Shown: positions 1-10,672, numbered from the stretch's first letter. The stretch is 64,000 bases of DNA from Acidobacteriaceae bacterium (GCA_003134855.1 PLCS01000014.1:124338-188337), one strand, 5' to 3'. Made by a program: numbers and translations. Notes: generated from the sequence alone by a model not told the origin.

Positions 1-1
1 C

Positions 2-1510
2 AGGGTTCGGGTACAGGGAGTCATCACCTATTACCAGCCGGGGCTTGCCATTGTGCTGCAAGACGGCTCAAAGAGCCTGTGGATTGAGACCAATTCCATG
101 CAACCCCTGCGGATTGGTGATCGCGCGGAGGCGATTGGTTTTACCGAAGAGCGTTACCGGTTTCTCTCCCTGGTCGATGCCGAAGTCCTCGATAGCCACG
201 TTTTCACACCCATCGTGCCGCGACCGTCGACATGGAAGCAACTGGCCAACTGGAGCGCCAACCAACCCGACGGCCACAGTATAGATCTGGTCTCCATCGA
301 GGGAACGGTGGCAGCCGAAGTTCGCGAAGACGTGCAGGACGAGTATGTCCTGGTCTCCGATGGACGCTTGTTCACCGCGATCTATCATCATCCGCCCGCA
401 ACCGGTGCAATTCCACCGATAATGATGATTCCTTTGGGAACCAAAATCCGCGTCACCGGCATCTGCACACGTTCTGTTACCAGATCGGTGAACCCTGGTT
501 ATGAGGTCGCCTTCGATATTCTGCTGCGAGACTTTGACGACATTACGGTTGTCGCCAAACCATCCATGTTGAACATTCGCAATTTGGTGCTCCTTGTCGT
601 CTTACTGCTTGTGATCGTGGCCCTGGTAGGCGGCTGGGGATGGAAGCTCGAGCGCAAGGTTCGCCGGCAGACTGCCGCATCGGCGGCTCTGGAACGTCAG
701 CGCAGCCGCATCCTCGTAGACATCAACGGATCGCGGCCACTGGCCGAGATCCTCGAAAAGATTGTGGGGATGGTCTCCTTGAGGCTGGAGGGCGCGCCCT
801 GCTGGTGCGAGCTCGCCGATGGAACGACGGTGGGGAATTGTCCTCCCGAGCCGCGCAGCCTGGAGATCGTCCGCGTGAAGATCGACGCGCGATCCGGTCC
901 GGCGCTGGGAGCGCTGCTGGCCGCGTTTGGCCCTCAGTCTCCGCCGGCCGCGCACAGAACAGAGGCGCTTGCCGACGGGGTGCGGCTGGCCGCCCTGGCC
1001 ATCGAAACCCGGCGGCTCTACTCCGATCTACGCCACCGTTCGGAGTTCGATCTGCTCACCGAGATTCCCAATCGCTTCGCGATGGAGAAGCGGATGGACA
1101 TATTGATTGAAGAGGCGCGCCAGAACTCCGGTATCTTTGGGTTGATCTACATTGACCTCGACCAGTTCAAACCGATCAACGACCGTTACGGCCACCACAT
1201 TGGAGACCTTTATCTCCAGGAGGTGGCCGTGCGCATGAAGCGGCAGTTGCGCGGAGGCGATATGCTGGCCCGGCTGGGCGGCGACGAATTCGCCGCCCTG
1301 GTTTCTGTCGTGCGTAGCCGCGCCGATGTGGAAGAGGCCGCCCATCGCCTGGAACGCTGCTTCGACACTCCGTTTGCCGTGGAGGAGCACTCGCTGTGGG
1401 GTGAGGCAAGCATCGGCATTGCTCTCTACCCGGAGGACGGCCTCACCAAAGACAGCCTGCTGAACGCCGCCGATGCCGCCATGTACGAGGTTAAAAACAG
1501 CAGACGGTAA
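2..1510 (+). CDS. Membrane diguanylate cyclase (GGDEF), 5' end missing
   Basis: The frame is open to the left edge, so the N-terminus lies outside the window; a GTG at 53 is only an internal codon. The visible N-terminal ~180 residues look like a periplasmic beta-rich domain (reads RVQGVITYYQPG then VLQDGSKSLWIET), a pattern I associate with sensor regions of acidobacterial kinases and cyclases. One membrane segment follows near nt 575-640 (NLVLLVVLLLVIVALVGGW). A linker leads to a C-terminal GGDEF domain with IDLDQFK metal-binding segment, the intact GGDEF signature (LARLGGDEFAALV) and an RxxD inhibitory I-site (RGGD) exactly five residues before it. It should make cyclic di-GMP from two GTP and be product-inhibited. 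No EAL domain is present. The gene ends 56 bases from the convergent BNR gene. Confidence 0.9.
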   Translation, partial: RVRVQGVITYYQPGLAIVLQDGSKSLWIETNSMQPLRIGDRAEAIGFTEERYRFLSLVDAEVLDSHVFTPIVPRPSTWKQLANWSANQPDGHSIDLVSIEGTVAAEVREDVQDEYVLVSDGRLFTAIYHHPPATGAIPPIMMIPLGTKIRVTGICTRSVTRSVNPGYEVAFDILLRDFDDITVVAKPSMLNIRNLVLLVVLLLVIVALVGGWGWKLERKVRRQTAASAALERQRSRILVDINGSRPLAEILEKIVGMVSLRLEGAPCWCELADGTTVGNCPPEPRSLEIVRVKIDARSGPALGALLAAFGPQSPPAAHRTEALADGVRLAALAIETRRLYSDLRHRSEFDLLTEIPNRFAMEKRMDILIEEARQNSGIFGLIYIDLDQFKPINDRYGHHIGDLYLQEVAVRMKRQLRGGDMLARLGGDEFAALVSVVRSRADVEEAAHRLERCFDTPFAVEEHSLWGEASIGIALYPEDGLTKDSLLNAADAAMYEVKNSRR

Positions 1511-1566
1511 ACCGCTGCATACTGATGCAGTGCTTTACTTCCTTACGCGTGTCAATTTCCCGGCGA

Positions 1567-3642
1567 TCATCGCTGTCCTGCTTCCACTCCGGCCGCCCGC
1601 GGCTCCACCAGCACACCATCAAACAGCGAAGCCGCCAGCAGCCGCCCAGCAGCCGCACGCACATGCGCGATTCGATAGCCGGTCTGCGCCCACTTCCACT
1701 CCAGCGTCTGGGTGTCGATCACGTAGATCTGGTCGCTCGCCCGCGAGCTGACAAGAATTTTGCCCAGGCGCGTGTCATAGCTCAACTCGTCCACATCGCC
1801 CAACGGAAAGCGGTGGACCCACATCCACGTGCCGCCCAGGTCGCGCGAGAAGTACACGCCTTCGCGCGCGCCCAGCCATATCGTCCCATCCGCGGAGAAA
1901 GCTACACTATGAATCCGCGTCAGCGTGGCCGGAACCCCCATGAACTTCCAGCTCTGGCCGGCGTCCGTGGAGAGCACCACTTCCTCCTGCTGAACAGCGG
2001 CCAGCTGCGATCCATGCGCGGCAACCGAAAGATAATCCACCCAGCCCATCACCGGGCCGCCCTGCCAACTCGCGCCCTGGTCCTTGCTGGTGAACAGGCC
2101 TCCGCCGGTTGAGGCCAGCCATGCTTCGCCGCTTAGATCGAGCGCCTGAATGCGGTCCAGCTGGTCGAGCACGGGCTCCGCAACAGGCTTTTCCTCAGGT
2201 ACGCTCTTGCCGTGGCGCGCCTTCGCGGCCTTGTGAATTTTGACTGCCGGAAGCGTCTGGGCGGCCGGGATCGTCTCGGTGGCTATCTTCGCCAGCCGGT
2301 TTTGAATTATGCCGCGCGGGCTCCAACTCGCGCCTGTCGCATCGGACTCCAGCGCAAAAATGCCGTGATTGGTTCCCGCCAGGATCGTTCCCTCCGGCGA
2401 CTCGGCCAGCGCAAAGACATCACGCCCGTGCAGGCCGTCGCTCATCTGCTCCCAACGCTCTCCGCCATTGCTGGAAACAAAAACACCGCCATAGTTCTTG
2501 TCGTTCACCACCCCGGCATACAGCCGCGTGGGACTGCCGCTATCAACCAGCAGCGCCTCGACCTTGCGCCCGGAAAAACCCTGATTCGCGGCCGTAAAAC
2601 TGGATGCCGCGTCCTCGCTCAGCAGAACTCCGCCGCGGTCGGTGGCCAGCAGCACATGATTCGTATCCTGCGGATCGACAAAAACATCGTTTACGATCAC
2701 ATCCGGTTCGGTCATCAGCGCAAAGCTGTTGCCGCCGTCTACCGACTTGTAAAGCCCCTCCGTGGTTCCGGCGTACACCACGATGTAATTCAGCGGATCC
2801 TGCTTCAGCACACGCGTTCGCCGCGCGGCCGAGGGAATCCCTTCGACGGCGTGAAACAATCCGCCGGCGTCTGCGCTTTTGTAAATGCCGCTGCACGCGC
2901 TGGCAAAAACCATGTTCGGGTTCGCCGGATCGATGATGATCGAGAAGACATCGGAATCGTCAACGATTCCCTCCTTGATGCTCTGCCAGTTCTTCCCGCC
3001 GTCGGTTGTCTTCCAGGGCAGATGCCATGTGCCGGCGTAGACCACATCGGGGTCCAGGGGATCGATCGCCAGCGACTCCACCTCGTGAATCTCCTGGCTG
3101 CCCGGCGGACTGATCAGCGTCCATGAGGCTCCGGCATCCCTGCTGCGAAAGACGCCTTCCAGCGTTCCCGCATAAAGAATGTCTGGGGCCGATGGCGCCT
3201 GCGCAAAGGCACGGATCGACTGCCCGTGCAGCCCCGCAACGACACTCCAGCTCCGGCCTCCATCTCGGCTCAACCGCAGCCCGCCATCGGCCTGGTCCAC
3301 CCTCCACGTCGCTACATAGATGGTGGCTGGGTTCGCTTCGTCCACGACGATGTGGTCCAGAATCAGGTCGTCGGCCGAGTCCAGTTTGGAAAGCCGATGC
3401 CAGGACGCGCCGCCATCCAAAGATTCATAGAGCCAACTGTTGGTGGTGCCGAGATACAGATGATGGGGCTGGCCGGGAACAGCCGCAAAGGCGCGCGCGT
3501 CGCCGCCTGCCGGGCCAATCGCGCTCCAATACGCCTGTGCCTTCATGCTGGGAATTACGAATAAAAATAGAACCAGCAGCGAAATCAGCACATTCAATCC
3601 GGGCCGGAAGAATGAATCCAGGAACACTCTCGGACGGTTCAT
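1567..3642 (-). CDS. Secreted BNR/VPS10-like beta-propeller protein
   Basis: This 691-residue protein has an N-terminal hydrophobic segment (about residues 15-36) ending near an AQA site, so it is exported or anchored. The rest is built from repeats of the type SxDGGxSW, for example ESLDGGASW, LSRDGGRSW and RSRDAGASW, which are the Asp-box signature of BNR, sialidase and sortilin-type propellers and of the photosystem II assembly factor-like proteins. I count about ten such boxes, enough for one large or two propellers. No sialidase catalytic Arg triad is evident, so I make no enzymatic claim. An alanine- and lysine-rich linker (around KIHKAAKARHGKSVPEEKP) splits the protein into two propeller halves. 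It is monocistronic and convergent with the upstream cyclase. Role is probably surface binding or protein interaction. Confidence 0.75.
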   Translation of the reverse strand: MNRPRVFLDSFFRPGLNVLISLLVLFLFVIPSMKAQAYWSAIGPAGGDARAFAAVPGQPHHLYLGTTNSWLYESLDGGASWHRLSKLDSADDLILDHIVVDEANPATIYVATWRVDQADGGLRLSRDGGRSWSVVAGLHGQSIRAFAQAPSAPDILYAGTLEGVFRSRDAGASWTLISPPGSQEIHEVESLAIDPLDPDVVYAGTWHLPWKTTDGGKNWQSIKEGIVDDSDVFSIIIDPANPNMVFASACSGIYKSADAGGLFHAVEGIPSAARRTRVLKQDPLNYIVVYAGTTEGLYKSVDGGNSFALMTEPDVIVNDVFVDPQDTNHVLLATDRGGVLLSEDAASSFTAANQGFSGRKVEALLVDSGSPTRLYAGVVNDKNYGGVFVSSNGGERWEQMSDGLHGRDVFALAESPEGTILAGTNHGIFALESDATGASWSPRGIIQNRLAKIATETIPAAQTLPAVKIHKAAKARHGKSVPEEKPVAEPVLDQLDRIQALDLSGEAWLASTGGGLFTSKDQGASWQGGPVMGWVDYLSVAAHGSQLAAVQQEEVVLSTDAGQSWKFMGVPATLTRIHSVAFSADGTIWLGAREGVYFSRDLGGTWMWVHRFPLGDVDELSYDTRLGKILVSSRASDQIYVIDTQTLEWKWAQTGYRIAHVRAAAGRLLAASLFDGVLVEPRAAGVEAGQR

Positions 3643-3839
3643 GCTGGCAAAAAACTCCCTATGCTCATATCAAGAGTATACAAAGTATGGTCCGGCGCCG
3701 ATTTCCAGGCGCACTATGCCTTTACGCTCGATCGCCGTATGCTCCCGGAGAATTCTCTGGTAAACCGGCGCTGTCGGCGCTTGAAGCCTTTAGAATTTAT
3801 CCCTTGACCGCGTTCTGGGGCCAGTGGAATCGAAGGTTG

Positions 3840-3874
3840 CATCCGCCGAAGCAGCCCTGCTGCCTCGGCGGATG
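3840..3874 (-). terminator. Hairpin downstream of the OmpA-like gene
   Basis: A perfect 10-bp stem, CATCCGCCGA paired with TCGGCGGATG, encloses a second inverted repeat (GCAGC/GCTGC). It lies six bases past the stop codon of the gene ending at 3880. No clear U-tract follows, so termination is inferred from position only. Confidence 0.5.
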
Positions 3875-3879
3875 AAGTG

Positions 3880-5736
3880 TTACTTCTTGGTGGCGGGTTT
3901 GCTGTGGGACTTCAGATTCTTTTCCTCGAGAAGTGTCGCGGAATCGGCAGCGTTGAACGGGTACATGCGAACCGATTGCTCTGATTTCTCGCCTTGATTG
4001 CTCAAGGTGACGTCGACACGGCGGTTTTGAGCCAGCACAATGACGCTCACGTTGCGGAGAACCTTCGCTTTCGCCTCTGCGCTGAGATCAGGGTTCTGTT
4101 CGACCAGATCCTTCACCTGATCAGCGGTGAGATTCTGGTCCTTGCCAAGGCCGCGCGTTTCAATGCTGGCTTCGGGAACACCCTTTTCAATCAGGAACTC
4201 TTTTGCGCGAGCGACGCGGCGTTCGGAAAGCGCCTGGTTGTACTCGACTGATCCGCGCACATCCGCATGTCCGCTCAGAATCAGGTGGGCATCCGGCTTG
4301 AGGGCGAGGTACTCTTGGAAATCCGTCGCGAGGGTGGTCAGAGTTCCCTGTTGGCTGGGCAGAAGGCCGCCATCGGGCTTCTCGACCCTGGGCTGAGCGG
4401 TCGGGAAGAAGACACTATGCAGAGCCAGGCGAGCTTCCAGTCTCTTCATCTCCGGGGAAGCCGCTGCGATTGCCGGGATAGGAGGAGGAGGGACTGCAAT
4501 GCTTATGCTGGTGGTTGCCGTTGCCAATTGCCCCTTGTCGTCGCTCACATTGCAGGTGATCTGCACTGTACCGGCAGGCGCACCCGCCGCATTGAACTCC
4601 GCCGTGGCGCCGCTGCCGCTGATCGAGCCGGAGCTTGCCGTGTAGCCGTAGGTCAGAGGACGATTCTGCGGGCTGATGCCGCCCGCGGTTACCGTGCTGG
4701 TCCCTCCCACATTGATGGTGCTGGGGCTGGCCGAACAACTGATCGACGGCGGCTCAAACGCCTTCACTGTGAAGCTGGCGGATGCGCTGGCGGATTGCCA
4801 GGGTTTGAGGCCTTCCTTGCCGGGTTTGCCTTCATTCACTTGAACCTGAACCGTATAGCTGCCGGGCGCAAGCGTTGCCGTGGCCACCGTGGCCGATGCT
4901 CCGCTTCCCGTCACTCCCGTCCCCGTCCAGGCGTAAATCGCGTTCAGCTTCGGATCAAGATTGCCTGCCACAGCGGTCGCTGTGACCGGGTCGCCGGGAT
5001 AGATCGTTGCTGGATTGACCGAAACCGACAGAGTCACCGGCGTGGGCGGCGTAAACTCGCCAGAGTGGTAAACAATACCGCCGCTCAAGCGCATCGCATT
5101 GATGCCGAGACTCCCATGAAGGTTATAGAGCAGGCCGGTGGAGTTCGTGCCAAAGTTAACATTCATATACTCATAGTCGGCCTGGATCATGCGAATGGCC
5201 CAATGATGATTGAGTTCATAATCCAACCCGCCGCCAGCCGTTATGTCCAGGCCCAAGGTATTGGGGTTGTGATACGGGCCGCTCACCTCCGCCCCACCTA
5301 CAAGCGCATGTCCAAACGGCGTAAACTTGGCCCCGGGATTACGCAAGACTAAACCACCCGTGAAGGTCGTAAAGCCGTCGTTATTGCCGACACCATACAC
5401 GCCGCCGCTATACTCATGGATGCCCACCTCTGCCTGGACACCGACATACCGGTTGAAGAAGCGCGCAGCGCTGAAGATTCCACCTACATCCTGTTCGTCA
5501 TAGTAATGCGTAGGATTCCCGCAATTACCGCATATAGCCGGTGAGAGCGTATCATCCCCATGCGGCGACAGGTAACTGTAACCCAGAAAGATATCCCATT
5601 TCGATGCGTTAGCATCCGCCGCAGGGGTCTTCGCGGCACGTTGGGCCGAGTTCTGGGCGCCTAGGGTAAAGGGAATCGATACGAGACATACCAAGGCAAG
5701 AAACCGGCTCACAGACTTCAAAACATGAGAGTTCAT
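3880..5736 (-). CDS. Outer-membrane protein: beta-barrel, Ig-like domains, OmpA C-terminus
   Basis: I start at the ATG at 5736 (MNSHVLKSVSRFLALV) because a GGAGG lies 8 bases upstream; the longer frame would need a TTG. A signal peptide ends near LGAQN. Residues ~40-230 look like an OmpA-type transmembrane barrel (WDIFLGYSYLSPHG, alternating aromatics). Two Ig/PKD-like domains follow (~240-420), and the last ~150 residues are an OmpA/MotB peptidoglycan-binding domain with HADVRGSVEYNQALSERRA-like features (SGHADVRGS, NQALSERR). It should tether the outer membrane to peptidoglycan. The Ig domains are closely related to those of the next gene upstream (6001-7152), pointing to an internal duplication. 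618 residues. Confidence 0.85.
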   Translation of the reverse strand: MNSHVLKSVSRFLALVCLVSIPFTLGAQNSAQRAAKTPAADANASKWDIFLGYSYLSPHGDDTLSPAICGNCGNPTHYYDEQDVGGIFSAARFFNRYVGVQAEVGIHEYSGGVYGVGNNDGFTTFTGGLVLRNPGAKFTPFGHALVGGAEVSGPYHNPNTLGLDITAGGGLDYELNHHWAIRMIQADYEYMNVNFGTNSTGLLYNLHGSLGINAMRLSGGIVYHSGEFTPPTPVTLSVSVNPATIYPGDPVTATAVAGNLDPKLNAIYAWTGTGVTGSGASATVATATLAPGSYTVQVQVNEGKPGKEGLKPWQSASASASFTVKAFEPPSISCSASPSTINVGGTSTVTAGGISPQNRPLTYGYTASSGSISGSGATAEFNAAGAPAGTVQITCNVSDDKGQLATATTSISIAVPPPPIPAIAAASPEMKRLEARLALHSVFFPTAQPRVEKPDGGLLPSQQGTLTTLATDFQEYLALKPDAHLILSGHADVRGSVEYNQALSERRVARAKEFLIEKGVPEASIETRGLGKDQNLTADQVKDLVEQNPDLSAEAKAKVLRNVSVIVLAQNRRVDVTLSNQGEKSEQSVRMYPFNAADSATLLEEKNLKSHSKPATKK

Positions 5737-5958
5737 TCGCTTTTCCTCCGCAATCAATTTTGAGTTGTTGACCTCCCATGACTCTCATGGGAGCTGAACC
5801 ATGTTGTTGTTGACGAATTGACCGCCCACCATGCACGCGCCCAGCCACGGGGATAGCGATACGCCGCCTTGGCGGAACCACCGGAGATACGACTTCCGGC
5901 CTCCACAGTTTGCGCGGCGAGGACCGGAATGATCAGTTAGACAACCTATAATCAACCT

Positions 5959-5988
5959 GCGGAAGCAGGCCGAAAGACCTGCTTCCGC
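5959..5988 (-). terminator. Strong hairpin between the two Ig/OmpA genes
   Basis: An 11-bp perfect stem (GCGGAAGCAGG with CCTGCTTCCGC) and an 8-base loop sit just after the stop codon at 6001. No U-run follows. It resembles the hairpin found after the sister gene at 3840-3874 in position, not in sequence. Confidence 0.55.
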
Positions 5989-6000
5989 GGGCTGGACAAA

Positions 6001-7152
6001 CTATTCAGATGCGGCTTTCTTGTGAGTGTGCTTCTTCGCGCCCGGCAGAGGCTTGCGTGCCTGCGCCTTGACCACGGACTCATCCACCGGAGTGGTTCCG
6101 GTTACATCCGACGAGAAAGTGGCGCCGGAGGGAACCAGGTAATCTTGCACGGTCTGGTCATCCGCGGTGCCGGTAGCCACGCTGATGCGAGAAGCGTCAA
6201 TGCCCTTCTCGGTCACCAGGTAGTCCTTGGTGTTGACGGCGCGCTCGGCGTCCGGATCCACAACCTTGAGGTGCTTGTTGTGCTTGGCCAGCTTCTCTTC
6301 CCTCTCGACCTTCGCCTTCTCCTTGACATTCGAATCGCCCACAACAACGACCTTGGCATCGGACTGCTTCTGCAAATCGATAGCAACTTCGTCCAGGCAG
6401 GCCTTGGCTTCGTTGTCCACGCGCGTCGGACGCTCTTTGTCCTTGGCAAAGCTGATCGAGCAGAGTGTTTGAGTATGCGGAATGGGCGCCACATACGGAG
6501 CCGTGATGGTGATGCCATTGGCTGCCGAGATGGTTGCTGTTGCGTTCTGCCCCTTGTCGTCGGTCACGGTGCAGGAAATGGTCACCGGACCGGTCGGCGC
6601 GCCGGCCGAGGAGTAGGTCGCTGTATTTCCGCTGCCGGAAATCGTGCCGGCCGTGGCCGTGTAGCTGTAGGTCAGTGGACGGTTCTGCGGGCTGACTCCC
6701 ACTGCGGTGACGGTAGCGCTCTCGCCCGGTTTGATAACTGTGGGGCTGACCGAGCAACTGATCGTCGGCGGCTCAAACGGCTTCACTGTAAAGCTGGCCG
6801 AGGCTTCCGCCTTCTGACCGGGCTTGAGGCCTTCCTTGCCGGGTTTGCCTTCCTTCACCTGAGCCTGAACCGTATAGCTGCCGGGCGCAAGCGTGGCCGT
6901 GGCCACCGTGGCCGACGCTCCGTTTCCCGTCACGCCGGTCCCGGTCCAACCGTAAACCACATTGTTCTTCTTGTTGGGATCCACCGAACCGGCGGTAGCG
7001 GTCACGGTGACCGGTTCGCCGGGGAAGATGGCTGGCGGAGCGGCCTCGGCCGTCAGCGTAATAGGCGGCGGCTGCTTGCACCCCATTGGCAACAAAGCTA
7101 AGCACGCCGAAACCAGAACCAGACTAACAAATCTCGAATTGCGAAAATCCAT
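6001..7152 (-). CDS. Putative lipoprotein with Ig-like repeats and divergent OmpA domain
   Basis: The start is placed at the ATG at 7152 (MDFRNSRFVSLVLVSACLAL), which has GGAGGAG 6 bases upstream; the reading frame extends further but without support. The signal peptide ends at a Cys (LLPMGCKQ), suggesting a lipoprotein although the lipobox is imperfect. Two Ig-like domains (about residues 30-210) nearly match those of the gene at 3880-5736 (shared strings ATVATATLAPGSYTVQ, EGKPGKEGLKP, SPQNRPLTY). The C-terminal ~170 residues keep the OmpA-like layout (ISFAKDKERPTRVDNEA, then VVVVGDSN, then AVNTKDYLVTEKGID) but lack the usual clear peptidoglycan-binding residues. It has no barrel. Likely an envelope-attached paralogue. 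Confidence 0.75.
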   Translation of the reverse strand: MDFRNSRFVSLVLVSACLALLPMGCKQPPPITLTAEAAPPAIFPGEPVTVTATAGSVDPNKKNNVVYGWTGTGVTGNGASATVATATLAPGSYTVQAQVKEGKPGKEGLKPGQKAEASASFTVKPFEPPTISCSVSPTVIKPGESATVTAVGVSPQNRPLTYSYTATAGTISGSGNTATYSSAGAPTGPVTISCTVTDDKGQNATATISAANGITITAPYVAPIPHTQTLCSISFAKDKERPTRVDNEAKACLDEVAIDLQKQSDAKVVVVGDSNVKEKAKVEREEKLAKHNKHLKVVDPDAERAVNTKDYLVTEKGIDASRISVATGTADDQTVQDYLVPSGATFSSDVTGTTPVDESVVKAQARKPLPGAKKHTHKKAASE

Positions 7153-7392
7153 TTGCTTCTCCTCCACCATCGAACTGAAATTTGATGAAATGGTTTGCTG
7201 TAGCGCGCCATCTCCGTGACAAGACCGACTGAACACTGCGAAAACTGTGCTGCCGATGAATCCGAATACGGGACAATAGTACCATAACCGCTTCATGGCA
7301 AGCTGTATAATTGCAGGAAATCGCCCCTTCTTGCAACCTGTATCAATGACCCTCGCACCGGCAGAGACACCGCTCCACCGTCCGCCGCCCGT

Positions 7393-7968
<576 letters not shown>

Positions 7969-8178
7969 ACGACTAATATAACTCTGCTTCCCTGACTGCG
8001 CGTTGGTCGCTTTTGCTCATAGCGGCTGTTTTCCTCCCCGGTTCCGGTCCGATTGGCAAGCACGACCTCCGGGCCGGGCAATCGGAGCGTTTATAGCGCG
8101 GAAATAATAAAGATTCCATAGAGATTTCCACATCTTCCGGCGCTTTGACCGGCTTTTTTAGAATTCTTCATGGGTTCC

Positions 8179-8210
8179 TTATACCGAAAACTATAATCTC
8201 TTCGAGAGAA
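8179..8210. promoter_or_regulatory. Dyad operator candidate upstream of amt copy 1
   Basis: The sequence TTATA-N8-TATAA (8179-8196) is a dyad preceded by GGTTCC and followed by a small inverted repeat TCTCT-TCG-AGAGA. The same arrangement, GGTTCC-TTATA-N8-TATAA, occurs at 10490-10513 upstream of the second amt. Roughly 110 bases around both dyads can be aligned (both begin with a TTCCATAGA box about 70 bases before). I read this as a shared promoter/operator, possibly for nitrogen control; the binding protein is unknown. No clear -24/-12 sigma-54 promoter was found. The 447-base gap 7969-8415 holds nothing else that I can name apart from the leader hairpin. Confidence 0.55.
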
Positions 8211-8357
8211 CCGTACAAAGGCCGGGCCACGATTATCCTCCAGTCGAGGCTGCGTTAACTGTGTCCGGCTGATCGCAAACGCAGTTCCCGCTCTGGCAGC
8301 GACCGCGATCCACGGAGGCTCGCCCGGCCAGCGCATGGTTTTTGCATTCTCCGGATC

Positions 8358-8374
8358 GGCGGCCGGCCTCCGCC
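8358..8374 (+). other. Conserved leader hairpin before amt copy 1
   Basis: GGCGG and CCGCC pair around a CCGGCCT-type loop about 45 bases before the start codon. The same hairpin with the same loop and following TCA occurs at 10673-10690 before amt copy 2. It may be a structured 5' leader or just part of the duplicated module. Confidence 0.4.
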
Positions 8375-8415
8375 TCAGTGCATTGCTGTACATCTTCTTA
8401 TTGGAGTGGAATCGT

Positions 8416-9831
8416 ATGTGTCGTCGCGCAATCACGCTGCTGATTCTCTTTGCCGGCATGGGAGTTTCAGCCCACGCCCTGGCCGTTGCTCCCAATCTGG
8501 GCTCATCGCCTCCTGCCACCCAGGCCCAGGTTGCCGCCCTCACTCAGGCCATCCATGACGCTCAAACCTCCGGCGACAACGCCTGGGTGCTGGTCTCGGC
8601 TGCTCTGGTCCTGATGATGACCGCTCCCGGCCTGGTTCTCTTCTATGGCGGCCTGGTCCGCCGCAAGAACATTCTCGGCACCATGATGCAGAGCTTCGCC
8701 ATGATGGGCCTGATCACCGTTCTGTGGGCCGTGGTCGGCTATTCGCTGGCCTTCGGAGCGGGCAACGGCTTCATCGGCGGCCTGGAGCACGCCTTTCTGC
8801 GCGACGTGGGCCTTGCTCCCAACCCCAACTACGGCGGCACCATCCCCGAGCAGAGCTTCATGATTTACCAGCTCATGTTCGCCATCATCACCCCGGCGCT
8901 GATCACCGGCGCCTTCGCCGAGCGCGTCAAATTCAGTTCCATGGCCGTCTTTCTTTCTCTCTGGTCTCTGGTTGTTTACTGCCCCATGGCGCACATGATC
9001 TGGGGCATCGGCGGCGTCCTCAACGTCACCGGCGGGCACTGGCCGGTCTTCGATTTTGCCGGCGGGACAGTCGTCCACATCACTAGCGGCGTCTCCGCGT
9101 TGGTCTGCGCCCTTTATCTAGGCAAGCGCGCGGGCTATCCGCAAGAAGATATGCCTCCCCACTCGATGGTGCTCAGCTTCATCGGCGCTGGGATGCTGTG
9201 GGTGGGCTGGTTCGGCTTTAACGCCGGCAGTGCACTCAACGCCGGTCCACTGGCCACCAGCGCCTTCGTCAACACGCAGTTCGCCGCCGCCGCCGCCGCC
9301 ATTACCTGGGTGATCACCGAGTGGATCCAGAATCGCAAGCCCACCGCCCTGGGCGCTATCTCCGGCGCGGTTGCCGGCCTGGCCACCATCACGCAGGCCT
9401 CCGGCTTTGTTCAGCCCATGAGCGCGCTGGCCATCGGCGGCATCGCAGGCGTGGTCTGCTGCTTCATGGTCTTCCGCGTCAAGAAGTTCTTCGGCTACGA
9501 CGATTCTCTGGACGCCTTTGGCGTTCACGGCGTCGGTGGAACCATGGGAGCGCTGCTCACCGGCCTCTTTGCCGCCGGTTCCATCAACGCGGTCTTCGGC
9601 AAGAACGCCGCCGGCAACCCCAATCCCGCCGGCGCCATCGACGGCAATTGGCATCAGGTCTATAACCAGGCCGTCGGCCTGAGCATCGGCTGGGCGCTGG
9701 CCATCGTGGGCACTCTGGTGCTATTGTTCGTAGTCGATAAGACGATGGGGCTTCGCGTCTCCGCCACTGAAGAAGCCGCCGGCCTCGATCTCAGCCAGCA
9801 CGGTGAGGAAGGATACGACCTCAACGCGTAA
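8416..9831 (+). CDS. amt: Ammonium transporter, copy 1
   Basis: I start at ATG 8416 (MCRRAITLLILFAG), which has GGAG 9 bases upstream. The 471-residue protein has a signal peptide, a short periplasmic stretch, then about 11 membrane helices of the Amt/Mep/Rh family. Diagnostic pieces include DNAWVLVSAALVLMM, FYGGLVRRKN, the pore histidine segments GGTVVHITSGVSALV and DAFGVHGVGGTMGALLTG. It moves ammonium or ammonia across the inner membrane and is gated by the P-II protein encoded next. The C-terminal tail GLRVSATEEAAGLDLSQHGEEGYD is the usual P-II-responsive tail. It is about 75-80% identical by eye to the second copy at 10739, with matching upstream sequence, so the module duplicated. Confidence 0.95.
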   Translation: MCRRAITLLILFAGMGVSAHALAVAPNLGSSPPATQAQVAALTQAIHDAQTSGDNAWVLVSAALVLMMTAPGLVLFYGGLVRRKNILGTMMQSFAMMGLITVLWAVVGYSLAFGAGNGFIGGLEHAFLRDVGLAPNPNYGGTIPEQSFMIYQLMFAIITPALITGAFAERVKFSSMAVFLSLWSLVVYCPMAHMIWGIGGVLNVTGGHWPVFDFAGGTVVHITSGVSALVCALYLGKRAGYPQEDMPPHSMVLSFIGAGMLWVGWFGFNAGSALNAGPLATSAFVNTQFAAAAAAITWVITEWIQNRKPTALGAISGAVAGLATITQASGFVQPMSALAIGGIAGVVCCFMVFRVKKFFGYDDSLDAFGVHGVGGTMGALLTGLFAAGSINAVFGKNAAGNPNPAGAIDGNWHQVYNQAVGLSIGWALAIVGTLVLLFVVDKTMGLRVSATEEAAGLDLSQHGEEGYDLNA

Positions 9832-9844
9832 TGCAATCTATTCT

Positions 9845-10328
<484 letters not shown>

Positions 10329-10347
10329 CGCCCACTCAAATTCCTGA

Positions 10348-10381
10348 GCGTCCGAGGTCCCGCTTTTGGGACCTGGGACGC
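10348..10381. repeat. Palindromic repeat, family B
   Basis: Stem GCGTCC-g-AGGTCCC paired with GGGACCT-g-GGACGC around GCTTTT. It follows the stop codon of glnK copy 1 by 20 bases and could work as its terminator. It is followed by a short CCTTATTCC tandem tract. Confidence 0.7.
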
Positions 10382-10495
10382 CCACTCCTTATTCCTTATT
10401 CCCTCGCCTATATCGCAACCGCCATGATCTTTCCATAGAAATCACTCTTCGTTCCGTCTTTTCAACAGGTATTCAGGTAAATCTTCATAGGTTCC

Positions 10496-10513
10496 TTATA
10501 GAGTGAGCTATAA
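10496..10513. promoter_or_regulatory. Dyad operator candidate upstream of amt copy 2
   Basis: TTATAG-N6-CTATAA, an extended version of the dyad before amt copy 1, preceded by the same GGTTCC. The surrounding 110 bases can be aligned with 8106-8220. The 410-base gap 10329-10738 contains only this block, a family B palindrome and the leader hairpin. Confidence 0.55.
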
Positions 10514-10672
10514 ACTCCCTTGAAGAGAAACCTATTAGCGTTGAGCTGATCCATGCCTCAACGGGCGGGCTTAGCCACGCCTGACTCTTCTACAGCGAAT
10601 TTCCTGCACCGGCAGCGGCATTGAACCGCACAGACCACGCTGTCGGCGCGCCCTTCATTCTTTCAACCGGAC

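Noticed and set aside
8041-8416. Sigma-54 promoter upstream of amt
   Set aside because: TGGCA-like boxes exist but no TTGC at the required spacing, in either amt upstream region.
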